A DNA stretch of 64,000 nucleotides from Coturnix japonica (GCF_001577835.2 NC_029527.1:10942094-11006093); one strand, 5' to 3'. Shown: positions 1 through 23,089, counted from the stretch's first letter. A program made the numbers and translations. Notes: generated from the letters alone by a model not told the origin.

Positions 1-1120
1 ATGCAGCTTCTTCCCAATTTGAATTTTTAATATATATTCATGAATAGTCACTACAGCATTGTATGGTGATGGCATTTTATCTGTGCATGCCACAAAGGCC
101 TTCTCTGTAAGCCAGGCTTTTTACGACTTCCCTTGCAATTTTCTTTTCACCCATTTTCATGCTGCCAGTGCAGAAGCAACCTAAGTAGAAAGCCTTTGGC
201 TCTGCTTTGTTTGCCATCTGATCCCATACCCCACGTGGCAGCCATCAAACGCTCATCCTTGCCCTGCTCCCAAATCTGCACGCTCTGAGTAGCAGCCCTG
301 AAGGTTTACCTGGGACCGTAGGGTCCCTCAGAAAAGTGCTTGGGATGAAAATGTCTTGGCTGGAAGTTCTGTTGGAGATGTGCTGTAAACTCTACAGAGG
401 AATGAGTTTGATTGTCTCAAGTGCCTTAGGACAACGTGCTTGGGAAAATTATAGTTAAAATACAGCATTAATGTGAAAATATGATAGAAAAGAATGAATG
501 CTGCTGTTTCTTCTGTAATTGCTCTTGGATGTGTGTTTATCTCAGCTGGCCCTGAAGATGAAACTGCTGCTTTCAGGACTTACAGACCTAGATTAAACTG
601 TATATAAACCCTACTTCTCACAGGGCAAAGAGCAGCAGCAGAGTGTGCTGGCTCCTATGTTGCTCCAAAGGAAAACCCAGGAGGTTGGTGCACCCCCCTG
701 CCCACAGATCATTAGATCTGCAACCCTACCAGTCTGTGCCACAGAGCTGAATGTAAGGAGGTATTTGGGTTGGCACAGTCTGGTGGAGGATGTCTGAGTG
801 CTGCGCTCCGTTTGCATGGGAAGGAGAAGCATGTGCTTGAGGAGAGCTGTGAAAGCATCTCGGGGAATAAATCTGGGTCTGGATGTAGGCTTGGAATTGG
901 GGCTGGGATCACCCACTCAGCGTTGTGAGTACTCACAGCAGCGTGTGTTCTATAATGAGACACTGTATTTCCTTTTTGGTGTTACGATGGAGTAGTAGGG
1001 CTTGAATTCCTGTTACGGGTGCAGTCTGGGGAGGTACACTGCTGTGGCTGGCACGTGTTCCAATGTCTCCCAGTGGGAACATGGGACAAAGCCACTGAGT
1101 GGGCTGTTTTCCAAGAGCTT

Positions 1121-1660
1121 TCATAGAATCATAGAATGGCTGGATTGGAAGGGAACTTAAAGTCCACCCAGTTTTAACCACTCAACTGCCCCCCAGCAGC
1201 TCAGGCTGCCCAGGGTCTCTTCCAGCCTGGCCTTGAATGCCTCCAGGGATGGGGCACCCACAGCACTGGGCAGCTGTGCCACTGCCTCACCACCCTCCAA
1301 GTAAAGAACTTCTTCCTATCATCTATCCTAAATTTCCTCTCTTTTAGCTTAAAGCCATCCCTCCTTGCCTTACTCCTAGTACACTCTATTTAAAAGGCAC
1401 CTCCCTCTAGTTCTAGAAGGATGCAGTGAGGTCTCACCAGAGCCTTCTCTTCTCCAGTCTGAATGAGTCCAGCTACCTCAACCTTTCCTCTTAGGACCCA
1501 CTCTAACAGCTCCTCATCCCTCTACTGGGAGCCTTGTGAGGGCAGAGCAGAAGTGGACAATCCCAATCCACATCCCCTCCCTCCCCCTGCTGACTGCCCC
1601 TCTGTTGATGCAGCCCAGGATACAGTTGTCCTTCTAGACATGCTACCTGCAGGGACAGGG
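1121..1660 (-). mobile_element. CR1 LINE fragment, antisense
   Basis: The plus strand starts with tcatagaatcatagaatgg, the reverse complement of the CR1 3' tail (ATTCTATG)n. It continues with typical CR1 3'-end text, including the stretch around tccagcctggccttgaatg, and then the end of the reverse transcriptase ORF around gatgcagcccaggata. The element therefore lies on the minus strand with its 3' end at 1121. It is 5'-truncated, as most CR1 copies are, and clearly diverged. Confidence 0.9.
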
Positions 1661-4600
1661 CACTAGGGTTGTACTGGGGTTGTTCCTACACCAAAGCCTT
1701 TACACCCCATTCTCCACACAGTTCTGACCTTCTGTTTTCTTGGTGATCTGAACACTTGCAGAGCCTCACTGTGCTAATGAGAGAACAGATAGGAGGTGAA
1801 GAGTGGAGATGGAGGGAGCAGAGGATGTGAATGCCGTGCTGCTCTGGGTAGGCAGCAGCATGCTGTGTTGAGACAGCAACTGTGGCTGACAGCTTGTCTT
1901 ATTAAAAACAGCACTCCAGCAAAACAGCACTGGCCAAATGTTTGCACGACAGCTATATGCGAGAGAGGGCTGGGAGCCTGACAACTTAGACTGAATACAC
2001 AGAGGGGTGAGTGTTTCCCAGTATTTTAACTGGACATAAACCAGAAAAGAATGTTTGTCAGTGGAGTTTTACTGATTGGCTTCCTGGTAGCATCATCTGT
2101 GTTTTAAGCAATGCCTGCTCTAGACTTGCATCCAAATGGGTGTAAGCCACTAAAGAGAGCTGTGACAAATGGGGTCATTAGAATGTTCAGCTGTCAGGAC
2201 AGAAGTAGAAATAAATGTGTGCAGGGTGAGGTGAGTGAAACCTTGTAATGCTCAGGCAGTGCTGGGGTGTCTGTTGTGGCAGGTGAGCATTCTGTACCTC
2301 ATGCTTCCCCCTGCCCAAGCACAGGTCTCTTCTTCTCATACAGATTAGTACTGTTGTCTGAGTAGTCAATATCACTTTGTATCCCAGAGCAAGGCAAAAA
2401 TCCCCATCACGTTCATGTCTCACCAGAGCAGCTCAGCCCTGTGCATTTCAGCTTTTCCCTACTGTATTTCGAAACCTCATTTGTCCCTTGTTTTGGAGAT
2501 TATCAGCTAAGATAAACATTTCACAACAGATCCCTTCACGGTCACTACCTGCAGTAACTCATTTCCAGTGGTGTATTTCTCTGATTGCGTTTCAGACAGT
2601 AAATACAATTGACAGTGTGACTTCTAGAAACAAGCGAGGGGGAAATAAAGCCTGATGCAAGGATCATGGATCTTTGCTTTTTTGCAAGTGCATGTGTGGG
2701 TGTTGCAGATTTTGTTCAAGTGTGTCATAGATGGGTTGGGGGGTGGATTGCAAGATGCTGTTTGCAGAAAGTAGGACAATCTGCCAAAACTTGATATTTC
2801 TTTTAATATATTTTTTTCTTGCTTGTATTTCTTTCACCACATCCTAGTAAAGGAATGGAGAAACACTAACCCCCATTGAGAATTTTCAGAAGCAGAACTT
2901 TATCTGGTCTTTATTAATCCAGGCAGTGATCAAACCTCAAGAGGGGAAATCTGTGCTTGTTCATCAATAATACTTGAGCAAGTACTTGCCATTAATTGCA
3001 TGTTCTGTTGGCTTCAAGGCTAAGCACTTCTAAAGGAGATTTCTTCAGTCAGGGGAGATTGGAGTGCTCAGTGTATGCTCTCCTGCTTGGGCTCTTGTCC
3101 TGTGCCTGTTGGTAGTGCTGGATGGCTTCAGGATCATTGTGTTCTGGGCCGCTGGAAAGGAGAGGGGCCATAATTAAAAGCCAGTTGCCTAGAGAACTGC
3201 ACTGAGGAAGAAATTCAGGAAGAAAAGACAACCTCCCTTGGTACAAAGAGAGCACAACTCATGCTCCCCCACGCACATGTTCCAGCTGTGGCATTGTTCC
3301 CTGCCTGGCGTCATGCATTGTTTTTGGCTCACAGGTAATTAGTGTCTGAAAGCCAACCCCCTCTTTGCTGTAGTGGAACAATGTAAAAATCCCCCTTCTT
3401 TTCTTTTTTCCACTGTAAAACATTCTTACGCTCTTTTGGTCTTATCAAGCCAGACAATACAGTTGTCTTGTCATCATATTTCCCACAGCAGCAGAAAGTT
3501 TGCCAAGTGGTAGAATAGATCTTGCAAGCCCTTAGTTACCATGGCTTCATCAGTGCGACTCGACAGCCTTTGGTGGACTTTGCTTCAGATTCAAGTGGAT
3601 TAGGGGGAATTCGGGCCTGGAAAGCCTGGCATTGGTGGCTGTTGTTGACAAACAGACCCAGCAGGTGAAGAGTTGGTGTCAGTGATGAGCAGCGAGGATG
3701 GCCTCAGTGCTGCTCTGCTGTGTGCACAAGATCACACTCCTGAAGGGCAGATAACCAGTTTGGGGGAAATCTGCTGTGGGGAAAAGGATTTCATTACTTT
3801 TTTTCCCTAAACAGATAAGTATCTTACTGAAGTGCTCTTTCTTTGTGTTATCTGTCAATCAGTGACAATCACTTCTGCTAACGCAGCCCAACATTATTGC
3901 TCAGATGTTAAGGAAGAGCAGCAGAGGGTGTGATTGCAAAGAGTCACTCTCAGGGCTCCTGATATTGCCCAGGAAATGGGGAGGTGAGAATGAAATGCGG
4001 GGGTGGTACTGGAGGCAGAAAAGCAGCAGAAGGAGGATGCTGGCCTAGGATGGCTCTGAGGAGAGGGTGGATTGTAAAGAACTGGAGATGAGAGAAAATG
4101 AATGAAGATTAAGTCAGACCATATGAGAGGCAGAAGAGGGAGAATTGTATCAAAAGTGGGAGGCAGAGATGTAGATGAAAGTAATTTTTTGTGAGTCACC
4201 CCTGAGCGATCATGCCCCCATAAAGGTTGACTCAGCAGATTTGGTAGGAAAGTTGGAACTTCCCCTCTGGGATGCCATTCCAGATCAAAGCAGACTTGAT
4301 TACTAAAACTGGAATTTCTATCACTGATCCTCCCCAGTCTGAAAGGAACTTTTCAAACGTGTATTGAAAGTCAGCATCCTTTCTTCCCAGGTCTGTGTCA
4401 CAGTCTATTTTGGGGCCCTTTGCTCAGTTGAGATCTCAGTTGTTTGGGCAGAGGTGCGGTGGCCACAAGAGGCACCAATTACTGCACATCCTATCACAGG
4501 CTGGAGAAATCTAAAAGGGAAAAGCTAGTGAACAAAAATAACTTGACGGAAGAAGGGTTCTGTGATCACAGGGTATCTGGTATCACTGACAGATGCTTGG

Positions 4601-6078
4601 CCAGAAAAACACTGCTGGGAAGATAAGAGTAAGATGTTAATAGAATATGATTCAGAAATGAGATGCAATCCAGAGAATAGAGAATAGCAAAGGAAAGTGG
4701 TGCCACAGCCTTTGTGCACAGTATTGCATTCCCCTGGAGAATAGAGTTGGGGTTTTGTACTGATTCTCTCCCCCTGCTGTTAATTTTGCAGGTTTTGGGC
4801 CAGGTTCCTATCTCGCAGTTTCATTCTGTGTCCGTACAGCACCCACACAGCTGTCGGTGAGGAAAGCACAGAACTTTCTTTTCTGGCTACCCACATCTTG
4901 CATTTAGAAGCTTTCCATAGGCCTGATGATGGTTAAAACAAAGCCACTCTCTCTCCAGGCTGCAGAACTGGTACAGCAGCCACTAGGAAATCTTCCTCTT
5001 CCCCTTTCTGCCTTTAGGAAAGGGCAGTAAGACCCAACTAATGCTAGGAAGCCCTGCGCCTGAGCCAAGAAGCAGTCTGTATGTCTAGAGGCATTAGTCT
5101 CTCTCACTTGTTCAGCTCTCAGTGGGCTTTGATGTATCTGTGTTGAGGAGGGGAATCAGCTGCTGCTTATCTGCGATCTGAACAGAGCATCTCGTGTTTT
5201 CATCCCACCTTAACAAAGCTGGTAGAAGCTGGGGGAGTGTAGTGCCCATGGCAGATAGCTGCTGTTGTGCCTCAGCTGCTAATCAAAAGGCTCTGCCTAT
5301 GCTTTGGAAGTGCTTCGTTTGGACCAAGAGAGGCAGAAAGTTGAGCGATGCTCCGGTTTCCATTAATCTATCTTTGTTTCCCTCAAGAGACCCAGCTTTT
5401 TATTTAGTCATATATTCATGGCTGCTGTTGGCTCGCTGCTGCGCACATTAATTGCCCTTGAGCAGAGGAATGTCTCCCGGAAGGCCTCACCCTTTCTCAG
5501 CACCAGGTCATAACTTTAGTTGCTGCTGTTAACTTTCTGCTGGCTTCGTTCCCTCTGCTGTCCCAGTGCAGAGCAGAACAGCATGAGCCTTCCTCAGGCC
5601 CCATGTTCCCACTGATGGGACAACACAATGCTACCAGCCAAAGCACCCCCCTGGGGACCCTATTTCTCTTTCAGAATCAGAAATTAAAATTATTAAAGCA
5701 AAAAAGTGTCATGACAGGAGCTGCCAGACAGAGCCACAAAACTATTAACTCGGTGGCTGACTGCAATGTGAGAGCACAAGAGCAGGGCTTTGACTGCTAA
5801 AGCCAAGGCTTGTGGGCTGTTTCTTTGACACAGATTGTGTGTTTCTGCTGCAGCTTGGCTTTAAAAGCCTTTGATATAGAAGCCAACAGCTGCAATAGCC
5901 ATGCACTGAGCTGTGTTACACAAAGATTTGAGCTTACAAATGTAGACGTCTCATAGCCATGACAGAGGGGATAAGCCCTGTTTTCTTCCTTCTCAATTGT
6001 AAGAATTCAAGAACCAAATTACTTCATTTCTCATGTTACCCTTTATTTCAGTTACTGTCATGGCAAAACCCCAGTAAT

Positions 6079-6120
<42 letters not shown>
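6079..6120 (+). repeat. Uninterrupted G42 homopolymer
   Basis: A run of 42 consecutive G bases ends 239 bases before the SYNPR exon at 6360. It reads as polyglycine in a chance ORF. Such a run could form G-quadruplexes, and its exact length is likely to be unreliable in any assembly. Confidence 0.95.
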
Positions 6121-6121
<1 letters not shown>

Positions 6122-6288
6122 GCGGGTGGGCAATTCCAAACCAGAGAAACATCAGCTTTTCTCTCTCATTGATTGAAAGACTGATGAAAAGATGTGCTTG
6201 GGATCTCACCAAGAATTAACCCCACGTGTGGGAGCAGCTCCAAAGAGCACAGCCCACACAATTCAAGCAGGAAGTCAATGCACAGTAA

Positions 6289-13146
<6,858 letters not shown>

Positions 13147-14471
13147 AGTTCACGCGGTGTGAGCTCTTAGATCCCTCACACGTAGAGCATTTAGCGGGTC
13201 TCAAGTTTCTGTGGCACCAGGTTTTTAAGGGTTTTACACAAATTAATACTACAACGCAGAGTTCTATGTTGGTTGACGATCTGACCCTACCTCCTGAGGT
13301 GGATGGGAGGTGGCCCGAGGCTGGGGCTGGCATGTTGAGCCCCTGATAGTCATATACAGGGGTATGTGCATCACAGGTGGTGACCTGGAGTCCGTGTTGT
13401 AGTGTGTACTGTAGAGATATCTTTATGGTAGTTTTGTATGTGTTAAGATGGTAGAAGCATTTTGTAGCCTCAAGTCTGTAGTATTTAATATGCATAATAT
13501 AATTGAATTTCCTTCTGCATTTTGGTGAGAAACAGAAGTGTTTTACTATTATTTCTACTGATTATTCGGTATATCCGTGCATGTAACGGTTTCAAAACTG
13601 CCTGTCTGTGACTCTTCAGAGCCTTTGTTTTGATTACATCTTTTGTTTCAGAAGGTTTTACTATTATTTCAATTAACTGAGTCATCTGTAACTTAGTGCA
13701 TGGATAAGCGGTTTCATACTACCAAATGTCTGGACTGTGTAAATGGAACTTCTCAACTTCTGCCACTACGTTTTGTTAAATGTATGTTTAAAAGAAGTAT
13801 GCATCTTTTATATATTTTGCAGAGTCGAATATATGGCTTACCCAAGTTCTGAATGCTTTGTAACAAAAATGTTTTTTCCTTGAAATGGCATTCAGTAGTA
13901 TATATGGTACCTGACCGATGTTTATTCCATTTAACCGAGCTAAGTATTCATTCTATAAATCACTATTTCTATGGATGTTTTGTGAATCTTTATATGTGAG
14001 CTGTGGAGAATAAGGACCAAGTAACTGTGTTATATGTTTACAAAGGTATTTATTTAACTAAGATAACAGAGGTGCAGATATCAGTATATAAAGACACCTG
14101 AAGATGCCCTGTTCCTCAGTACAATCAAACATGAAAAATGCATGTACTGTTGTGACCTTACGAAGTGTAAGCATTCCTTTGTACCCTCTTATCGTAAGAA
14201 AGTCTTTCTATCTGTGCTGTTCAAAGATTGTTAGATTTCCCCTCTGTTCTGTTGCCGCTCTGAGCGTGAGCTTGGTGCTACTGGAGAATGTAACTGGATT
14301 GACCAAATAGCCCAGGTTCAGAGGAACTCATGCTAAAATAGCCAGTGCCTGGCTCATAGCCCACTGGGATTTCTCCCTGGGAGATTCCTCACTGCAGAGT
14401 ATTGGATGTGTTGACACAAAGTAAAGCCTGAAACACGATTTGATAATCAAAACTGATCATCTGCATTTCTA

Positions 14472-14477
14472 AATAAA
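14472..14477 (+). terminator. Polyadenylation signal AATAAA (proximal, SYNPR)
   Basis: This is the first canonical AATAAA in the likely 3'UTR, in the context ctaaataaaagtg. Confidence 0.5.
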
Positions 14478-14618
14478 AGTGTATCAGTATATAATCTTGT
14501 AAGAGCTGTAATGTTGAAAGCATCTTAGCTTAAAACAGCTTAGTTTCTTCTATGATTGTTGTAACCAATTTATGGCTACTTGGTGGATGAATCTATATTG
14601 TGATATCTATTTGACCCT

Positions 14619-14624
14619 AATAAA
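14619..14624 (+). terminator. Polyadenylation signal AATAAA (distal, SYNPR)
   Basis: A second canonical signal in the context accctaataaagtt. A T-rich, G-containing stretch (cacttttttcagag) follows about 20 bases later, as expected of a downstream element. It is the better candidate for the main end. Confidence 0.6.
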
Positions 14625-14645
14625 GTTATTGCATACAATGCACTT

Positions 14646-17600
14646 TTTTCAGAGTATGGTAATATTAAAATGTCGCTGCAAAATAACTAAGATGATGGAC
14701 AGAATATCATCTCTGTGCTTGAAATTATTCTTACTGTTTTCCAACACCTTTATGAGGATTGTTGCAATGTGCAGCGGAGTACAAGATGATTCTATCGGTA
14801 CTTGTCTTTAATGATCACTATCACAAGTTTAATAATATATATATTAAACTGTGTAATTTAATATCTGCCCACCTCTATGCCTCTCTTTCCATGTGTCAAT
14901 AGGACTAACCCAGTGCTGTGCTAACTATCCCAGTTCTGTGGATTGCTGGAAAAGCCATTTCTCAGGCTGTAGGAAAGACAGGCTTGAACAGCTAAATGGC
15001 AGCAAAATCTAATTTTCTGGGTCAGTGAAAATTCTTATTTGGGCTTTCTGTTCTTTTGCTCCTTCATTTGTACATTTGGAAAAAGCTAAATGTGGGCAGG
15101 CCAGAAGAGAATGAAATCTGTGCTTGTGGGGAAGGATAGCTGTGTCATGACAACTCTTTGTGTCTGATTCTACTGTCCTCTCCTTCATTCACTCTCGTGT
15201 TGTGTTTTTTTTTCTTTAAATCTGCTTTGTATTAGTTGATCGGGAATGTTCTAAACTGTGTCCTCCAGGCTTCTCTCTGAGAAGTAGAGAGGCTTTTTTG
15301 GGTGATCCAACTTCATCAGATTTGCCATATGTGAGCAGGGTCGCATTTGCCAACTTCTCTATGCAGTGCTTAGGGTCAGAAACTTGAGTTTTGCTTAGGT
15401 TCATTCCCCATTTCAAACAAGCTGAAATGCTTGTAACCACATGAGCACAGAACTGTGGCTTTCCAGATCTCAAGGGTTACCCCTGAGAAAGGGCTGTTCC
15501 TGATACAAGACCAGGGTTGGAAGTAAGACATGACTTCTTATTTATGTAACACCTAATCTAAGCAAAGGTTGTCTCGTAAAAGGCAGAGCTGGTGGAAAAG
15601 TTGAGTAGTGACAGAGGCTCATGTTCTCATGGAAGACTTGTCCCTTTCCCTACTGGGTTGACCACAGATAGTCTATGTCCCTGCTGCCACACAGAACAGA
15701 TGAGCTGGTTGTTGTCCCATACATCCTCCAGGGATGTCTTTGCTGTGAATTAGCAGGGATGAAAAAGCTTTTCATCTACATCTTCTCAGATTAATGCACT
15801 ATGGCTGCAGCAAAAGTGAAAACAAAAATGGTACTCGTGCTTGCCTGTGTTACATAAGAATATATTTCTGAGTGCTTCCCCTCTCTTTTTCTGGGTTCAA
15901 AGCTTATCACATCCTTTGGCAAGCGTTGAGGAACTGGAATTTATTTGAACTGAGAAGAGTGGCTGTGTAGCAGAATGTTGAGCAGCGAGAGAAAAGACTT
16001 TATCTGATGCTTCCTTTTTTTAAGACAAACAGCTAAGTAAACTCTAGCATCCTCTGCTGCTGGCAGACTGAGTGCTTTCCTTCATCATTAGTGAGTATCT
16101 CTGCCAGTTAGTTAAATAACTAGGTCAGTCCGGGAAAAAAAAACATGGTCTTCTGTGCTGTCCCTCCTGCTTTCCCATGTGTTTCTCTTTTTAAACCATT
16201 TCTCAGCTACCTACCTAGACAGGAGCAAATTTGTACTTTCCTGATTGATAAAATCTCCTTCATTGCAGCCACTGAGCTGCCAATACCAGAGCATCTGTGA
16301 TGGCTGAGACTTGGGGAAAGTTCCTGCTCCTGTTGCATGGATTCATACTGCAATTGCCTGATGGGGTTAATTATTTCTAACCTGTAGGTGATCTCAATGC
16401 AGTCATGTCACATGCATTTAGTCTTCTGTCTACTAGATTGGAGGCAGACTTGAATCTAAACCTCTGTACATGTGAATGGACAGTTTACGCTCTCCCTAAC
16501 TTAGCCATTCTTTTTCAGGATTACTTTCTATTCTCCCCTGCTATTAACACCAAGAGCTTTTCCTCCTGGAATTTTCTAAGAGCAGCAATAATTTGCATTT
16601 CAGCATTAATAGGTGGTGCTGAGTGCCCCCATCATCCATCAATGTCATACATCTCTAGGTTAAACGTTATGATTTCGTGAGTGTTTTGGTATAAAGTTTT
16701 AATGTTTGAGGAAGTGGAGCATCCCTTTGGTTTCATTTAACAACCAGCTTCTTTCCTCACGTTTCTATTGTTGTGGCTTTCTTTAATAAAATTTTAGGGT
16801 TTGTTCTTTTTTTTTAATGAGTATCGTTACCTTTTTAAAGCCTAATCTTTCCATAATGAAACATGTCTCAGAGGGGAAATTATTTGGCAATAATATTTGC
16901 AGGCTTTGCTCTGAACATGAACGCAGTGTCCAAACTGCAGGGATTGTCCCTTCTGTGTTAGATCTTAAAGGCAAGAGGGAGCAAGATGCCTGTGCCCAGG
17001 GAGCTCTGCAACCCTCTGCTTCTGGGCAGCTCTATTCTGACCAACATTACATGCCATATCTGAAGAGTGCCTGGATGTGCAATGACTAAGGATGTTTCCT
17101 TGCAGACAGCCTGTTTCTAGTATCTTTGCTTAAATGGTATTTCACCAGCGGTGGGATTAGTTAATATTTTATTCATTCCTGACCCCAGAGCTCAAACTCA
17201 GGCTCAGTTGAGAGCTACACACATGCTGAGGAGATGGGCTGAGGTGCTCATGCCTCCTGCTCAGCTGCTCTGAAGGTCAGGTTTGGCAGTGGCTCAAGGT
17301 TTAGTTTTCATGATGCTTAGCAGCAGGTGAGTTCAATGCCGGCAATCAGAAAGCCTCAGCAGGAGGCTGGTGTTGGCTTCACCCTCCTTCTATACAGCTC
17401 CTTTTTTTATTTGTGCCCCTGTTTCTAAGTAAAACATCCACTCTGAAATGTCCCCATGCAAGTCAGCGAGGAGCTACTGAGGGTTTACTGAAGGAGTGAC
17501 AGCTAAGTGGATGATGGTGTGGGTGCACCTATGGCTTTGGGCACTCCCCTGTGCCCCCATCTCTTGCCTGACTCAGCACAGGCAAGTCCACACCTGCCTC

Positions 17601-19214
17601 TGTCTGCTGCCCCACTGAGTCATAATGTGTCATCTTGAATGGCAGAAAGCACATGGAAGGAAGGGGAAAACTCTGGCAAAGCACCAAGAAGGAAGTGAGG
17701 GCAATAATGCCTGTGAAAGCTGAACTGAACCGCACACGGCGCTCCCATAGAGGTAGGTATCAGGTTGCCTGTTTTACGCAGACAATATTGTTAACATGTG
17801 AAATGTGCTAAAAGTTGTCTGATGGGATCACCTGGATATCTCACACGTTGAGTGTATCGAGATAGATGCAGAACAGATGGCCCCACTCCCTGCACACCTT
17901 GCTGACCATCAACACGTACAGCCCAAATCTCACTGTCTTCAAAGCTGATCATGTGCAAAGGCAAAGGTTAGCCTTGTGCTACCCAGTATCTGTAGTGCAC
18001 TAACACACTTTGTACACTAACTAATATATCCTGGAGAGAGAGAGTGTAGCCCAGGCTTGCCTGAACTTGTTAATGCCCCAGCAAAGCGAATCACCTGTTG
18101 TAGAGCTCAGACTCTCGAAGTTGGTTAAATTACAGAGAAAAAAAAACAAACAACTGAGCTGAAATCTGATTGACAGTGGAAAGAGCCCAAAACCCAGGAA
18201 CTGGCTCTGCCTAGAGCTGATAAACATGCAACAGGGTCTGCTCCTCGCTCTCATTTCTACCTTGGATGCTGCTAAGCCCAAGCGTTTCTATTCTATGGAT
18301 TAACCAGGATTGTAAGGCTTTTCATGCCTTCTTGTAGGGTTCAACAGATGTAAAGGGGAATTATCACTTCAACATGATATCAGGGCTTTTTATTTTTTTT
18401 TAAAGCTGATGGCAGATTACTAAGGCTGTATTCTTGTTTAATTTTAGTGTGTTAATTGATGGGATAATGAGCATTGATTATATGTGTTTTGGCTGCGTCA
18501 TTGCAATTACAGGCTCTGTTTTATTCATGAGCCAGTCCTAAAGAATGCGCTAGAGATCTAAGACAGCTTAAACCTCTCAGAAAAAGGCCCCGAATTGTTT
18601 GAGTAATGACACTCTTAGATGGAAAATTAAAGGTTCTCTTTTCCCATGCTTTTTAAGATAATTAAAATCCACGAACAGTAAGGTGGTGAACATCCTTATT
18701 CATTAGCCTTTGGTAATTTAGCTTCTACTAAATGAGGAAAACATTTTAATTCTCTAGGCCATCTGTTGCAGTCTCCTTTATGTGTCCTGTTACATAAGGA
18801 CTCATCCTGGGAAGTTTTGACATCACCCTGTATCCTTTCCCTAGAAGGATGTGCTGGATGAGATCGATGTGGTCCCTGCCTTTCACCAGCCACAGTGGGA
18901 TGAAAGCAGCTGCTCAGTGCTTTAGGTCATTCCCTGCCCAGACACCTCTAGGAAAGGATCTGCAAGGAAGTAGGCAGTGTGTTTTCTAATAGCAAAATTT
19001 GTGCCAATAAATAAAATAAAACCAGCCCCTTAGCCCCACCTCGCACTGGCTGCTTTAATCCCGAGGGTTTACTAGTCCTGTGATCACCAGGTAGTGCTTC
19101 CATTATTGATGGGGCACGGCTGTGGGCAGGCTGCTTGTACAGAGCCGAGCTTGCAACCACCTGTTTGCTGTTGCTGGAGTTGCTTAGAGATCACAAACGC
19201 TGATCACAAGCGCA
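14646..19214. other. SYNPR-SNTN intergenic region
   Basis: I see no gene here. The stretch contains chance ORFs under 100 codons. A block at about 18290-18640 has a homeodomain-site-rich, non-repetitive look suggestive of a conserved element. The SNTN promoter must lie in the last part; no clear TATA box or CpG island is evident. Confidence 0.7.
19179..19194 (+). promoter_or_regulatory. Possible RFX X-box half-site before SNTN
   Basis: GTTGCTTAGAGATC lies just upstream of the SNTN start codon. The left half fits the RFX X-box GTTGCC; the right half (GGCAAC) is poor, giving roughly 10 of 14 positions when allowed variants are counted. RFX factors drive many motile-cilium genes, so the site would make sense, but this match alone is weak. 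Confidence 0.3.
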
Positions 19215-21352
<2,138 letters not shown>

Positions 21353-21439
21353 TGGGTGCTTTGTAAGGAAAGCAGGGGTGAAACGCACTCAGAGCTAACG
21401 CTGAGTGTTGCATCCCTTCTGCTGTTGCCTTTGAAATGG

Positions 21440-21445
21440 AATAAA
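21440..21445 (+). terminator. SNTN polyadenylation signal AATAAA
   Basis: A canonical AATAAA 88 bases after the SNTN stop codon gives a very short 3'UTR of roughly 110 bases. Confidence 0.75.
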
Positions 21446-23089
21446 GCCTTGCCCAAACCCGCTACCTGTAGGTGATGTGCTGGTTGGGGCTCGTGCTGCT
21501 CCGGGAGCTGCAGCCCTGAGTGCTGATGGGGAAGTATTGATGGGGCTTCTGGTTGGCAGCCGAGAAAAATCTGCTGCAGCTTTTGGTAAACATTGGCTTG
21601 AGTTCATTCTCTTGGCAACCCACTGCTAAGCCTGAATGGAGCTTTGTTCATTGATGCATTTGTTTTTATTTCCTCCTCCAGGATGACCAGTTCAATGGGT
21701 GACCTCTATGGAAGTAATTTCAAGTCCAGTGTTTGCAGTGGTTTGCTTGTGTGACCAAGGGATGAGATAGGTCCATGTAACCCCATGTATCCACTGAGTC
21801 CATGGTTTCATGAAAATGTGAGGAAAAAAAGCAGATAAGGGCTGGTTAAGTGAAAGGATGATGGGCAAAGGGAACCTAGTGAAACATCGGTTTGTTAACA
21901 GAGCCAGCAACCCCTTTGATTTCCTTTTCTTCCTAGTTGGAAAAGAGGACAACAACAACTATTTAGCTTTGGTACATGATTCTTTAAACAGGAAGGGGTC
22001 AAATAGTTTGGTGCTAAAAGAGGAGAAATTAGTGACAGCTGAGTAACAGGCTTTAACTCCTTGACATGAAAAAGGGTCGTAATGTTCTCAGAGCTAAGAG
22101 GATGGCTTGTAATAGATTTTGGTGTGAAGAAAGACAAGCTGCAGCAGGGAGCTGGCAGCCAGATGTTCTGAGAGGATGGGTCTGCTTCGTTGTGCAATGT
22201 GGGATGGAGCTGAGAGGAGTGTTGAATGGGTTTCAGAAGGGAACTCAGCAGGCAAGGGGGTGCTCCATGGGGCTGATCCCAGGGCTGGATGTCGTCTGGA
22301 GGTGGAATATTCACAGGTTAAAGTGAGGATTTAATCTGGTAGCTCCACCTTCAGCAGTATTGTTGTTTCATGCTGGTAACATGCCCCCAGACTCTTCCTC
22401 CAGCCCCTTGTTTTCAGCCCAGGCAGAATATCTGTGGAACTGTACAACATAAGCAGGTAGAAGGATGGATTGAAAGTGAGTTCCTAGAAGGCTTTTCTTA
22501 TTACAGAAGTACAGAAAACATAACACAGCCTTGAAAAGCTTGTTTGAGAGCTACTGATGGCTTTGAAATGATGAATTTCTTAATATCCCTCAGTTACAAC
22601 AAAAGGCAAAAGGAACAATACTGTGAAGCCAATTAAGAAAGTGTTCTTTGAAGTTGCTAGGGCCCTAACACAGTTTCTGTTATTGCTGAAATGTTTCTTA
22701 ATCTTGCATGACTTGAGTTAATGACTTAAGAGCCTTTTATCAGATCAGTTCACTCTGTCATCTCATCACGTGCAAACCCTTCATATTCTAATGCAGCTGG
22801 TGTGATGCACGAGTGTTCAGGGTGCCTGGCTTCTATCAAAAGCCTTTGTGCAAAGCACAGCAGAAAACCAGAGTCGGAAACATAACTCAATATTGAGATG
22901 GTCAGAAGGGAATCAGAGGTGCAGAGAAACAGTGTGCGTGTAGCAGAGCTGGAGTTGGGTGCCAGAGCTTCACAGGAGGGTCTTGGTTGTCTCTGAACAG
23001 CATCAATGGGGTGTGCAAGGCTCGATCTACGTTTGTCTTTGAGAGCCCTGCCTGATGCTGTAAAGTGGGGGGATGCACTGGGAGGATGG

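Larger units (their letters stand above)
13147..14645 (+). other. SYNPR: SYNPR 3'UTR, inferred
   Basis: AT-rich sequence follows the stop codon. Two AATAAA polyadenylation signals lie at 14472-14477 and 14619-14624, giving alternative 3' ends of about 1.35 and 1.5 kb. The exact cleavage sites cannot be fixed from sequence alone, and longer forms are possible. Confidence 0.65.

Noticed and set aside
5959-6219. Frame with a polyglycine tract
   Set aside because: The tract is just the G42 run read as codons; the rest has no similarity to anything.
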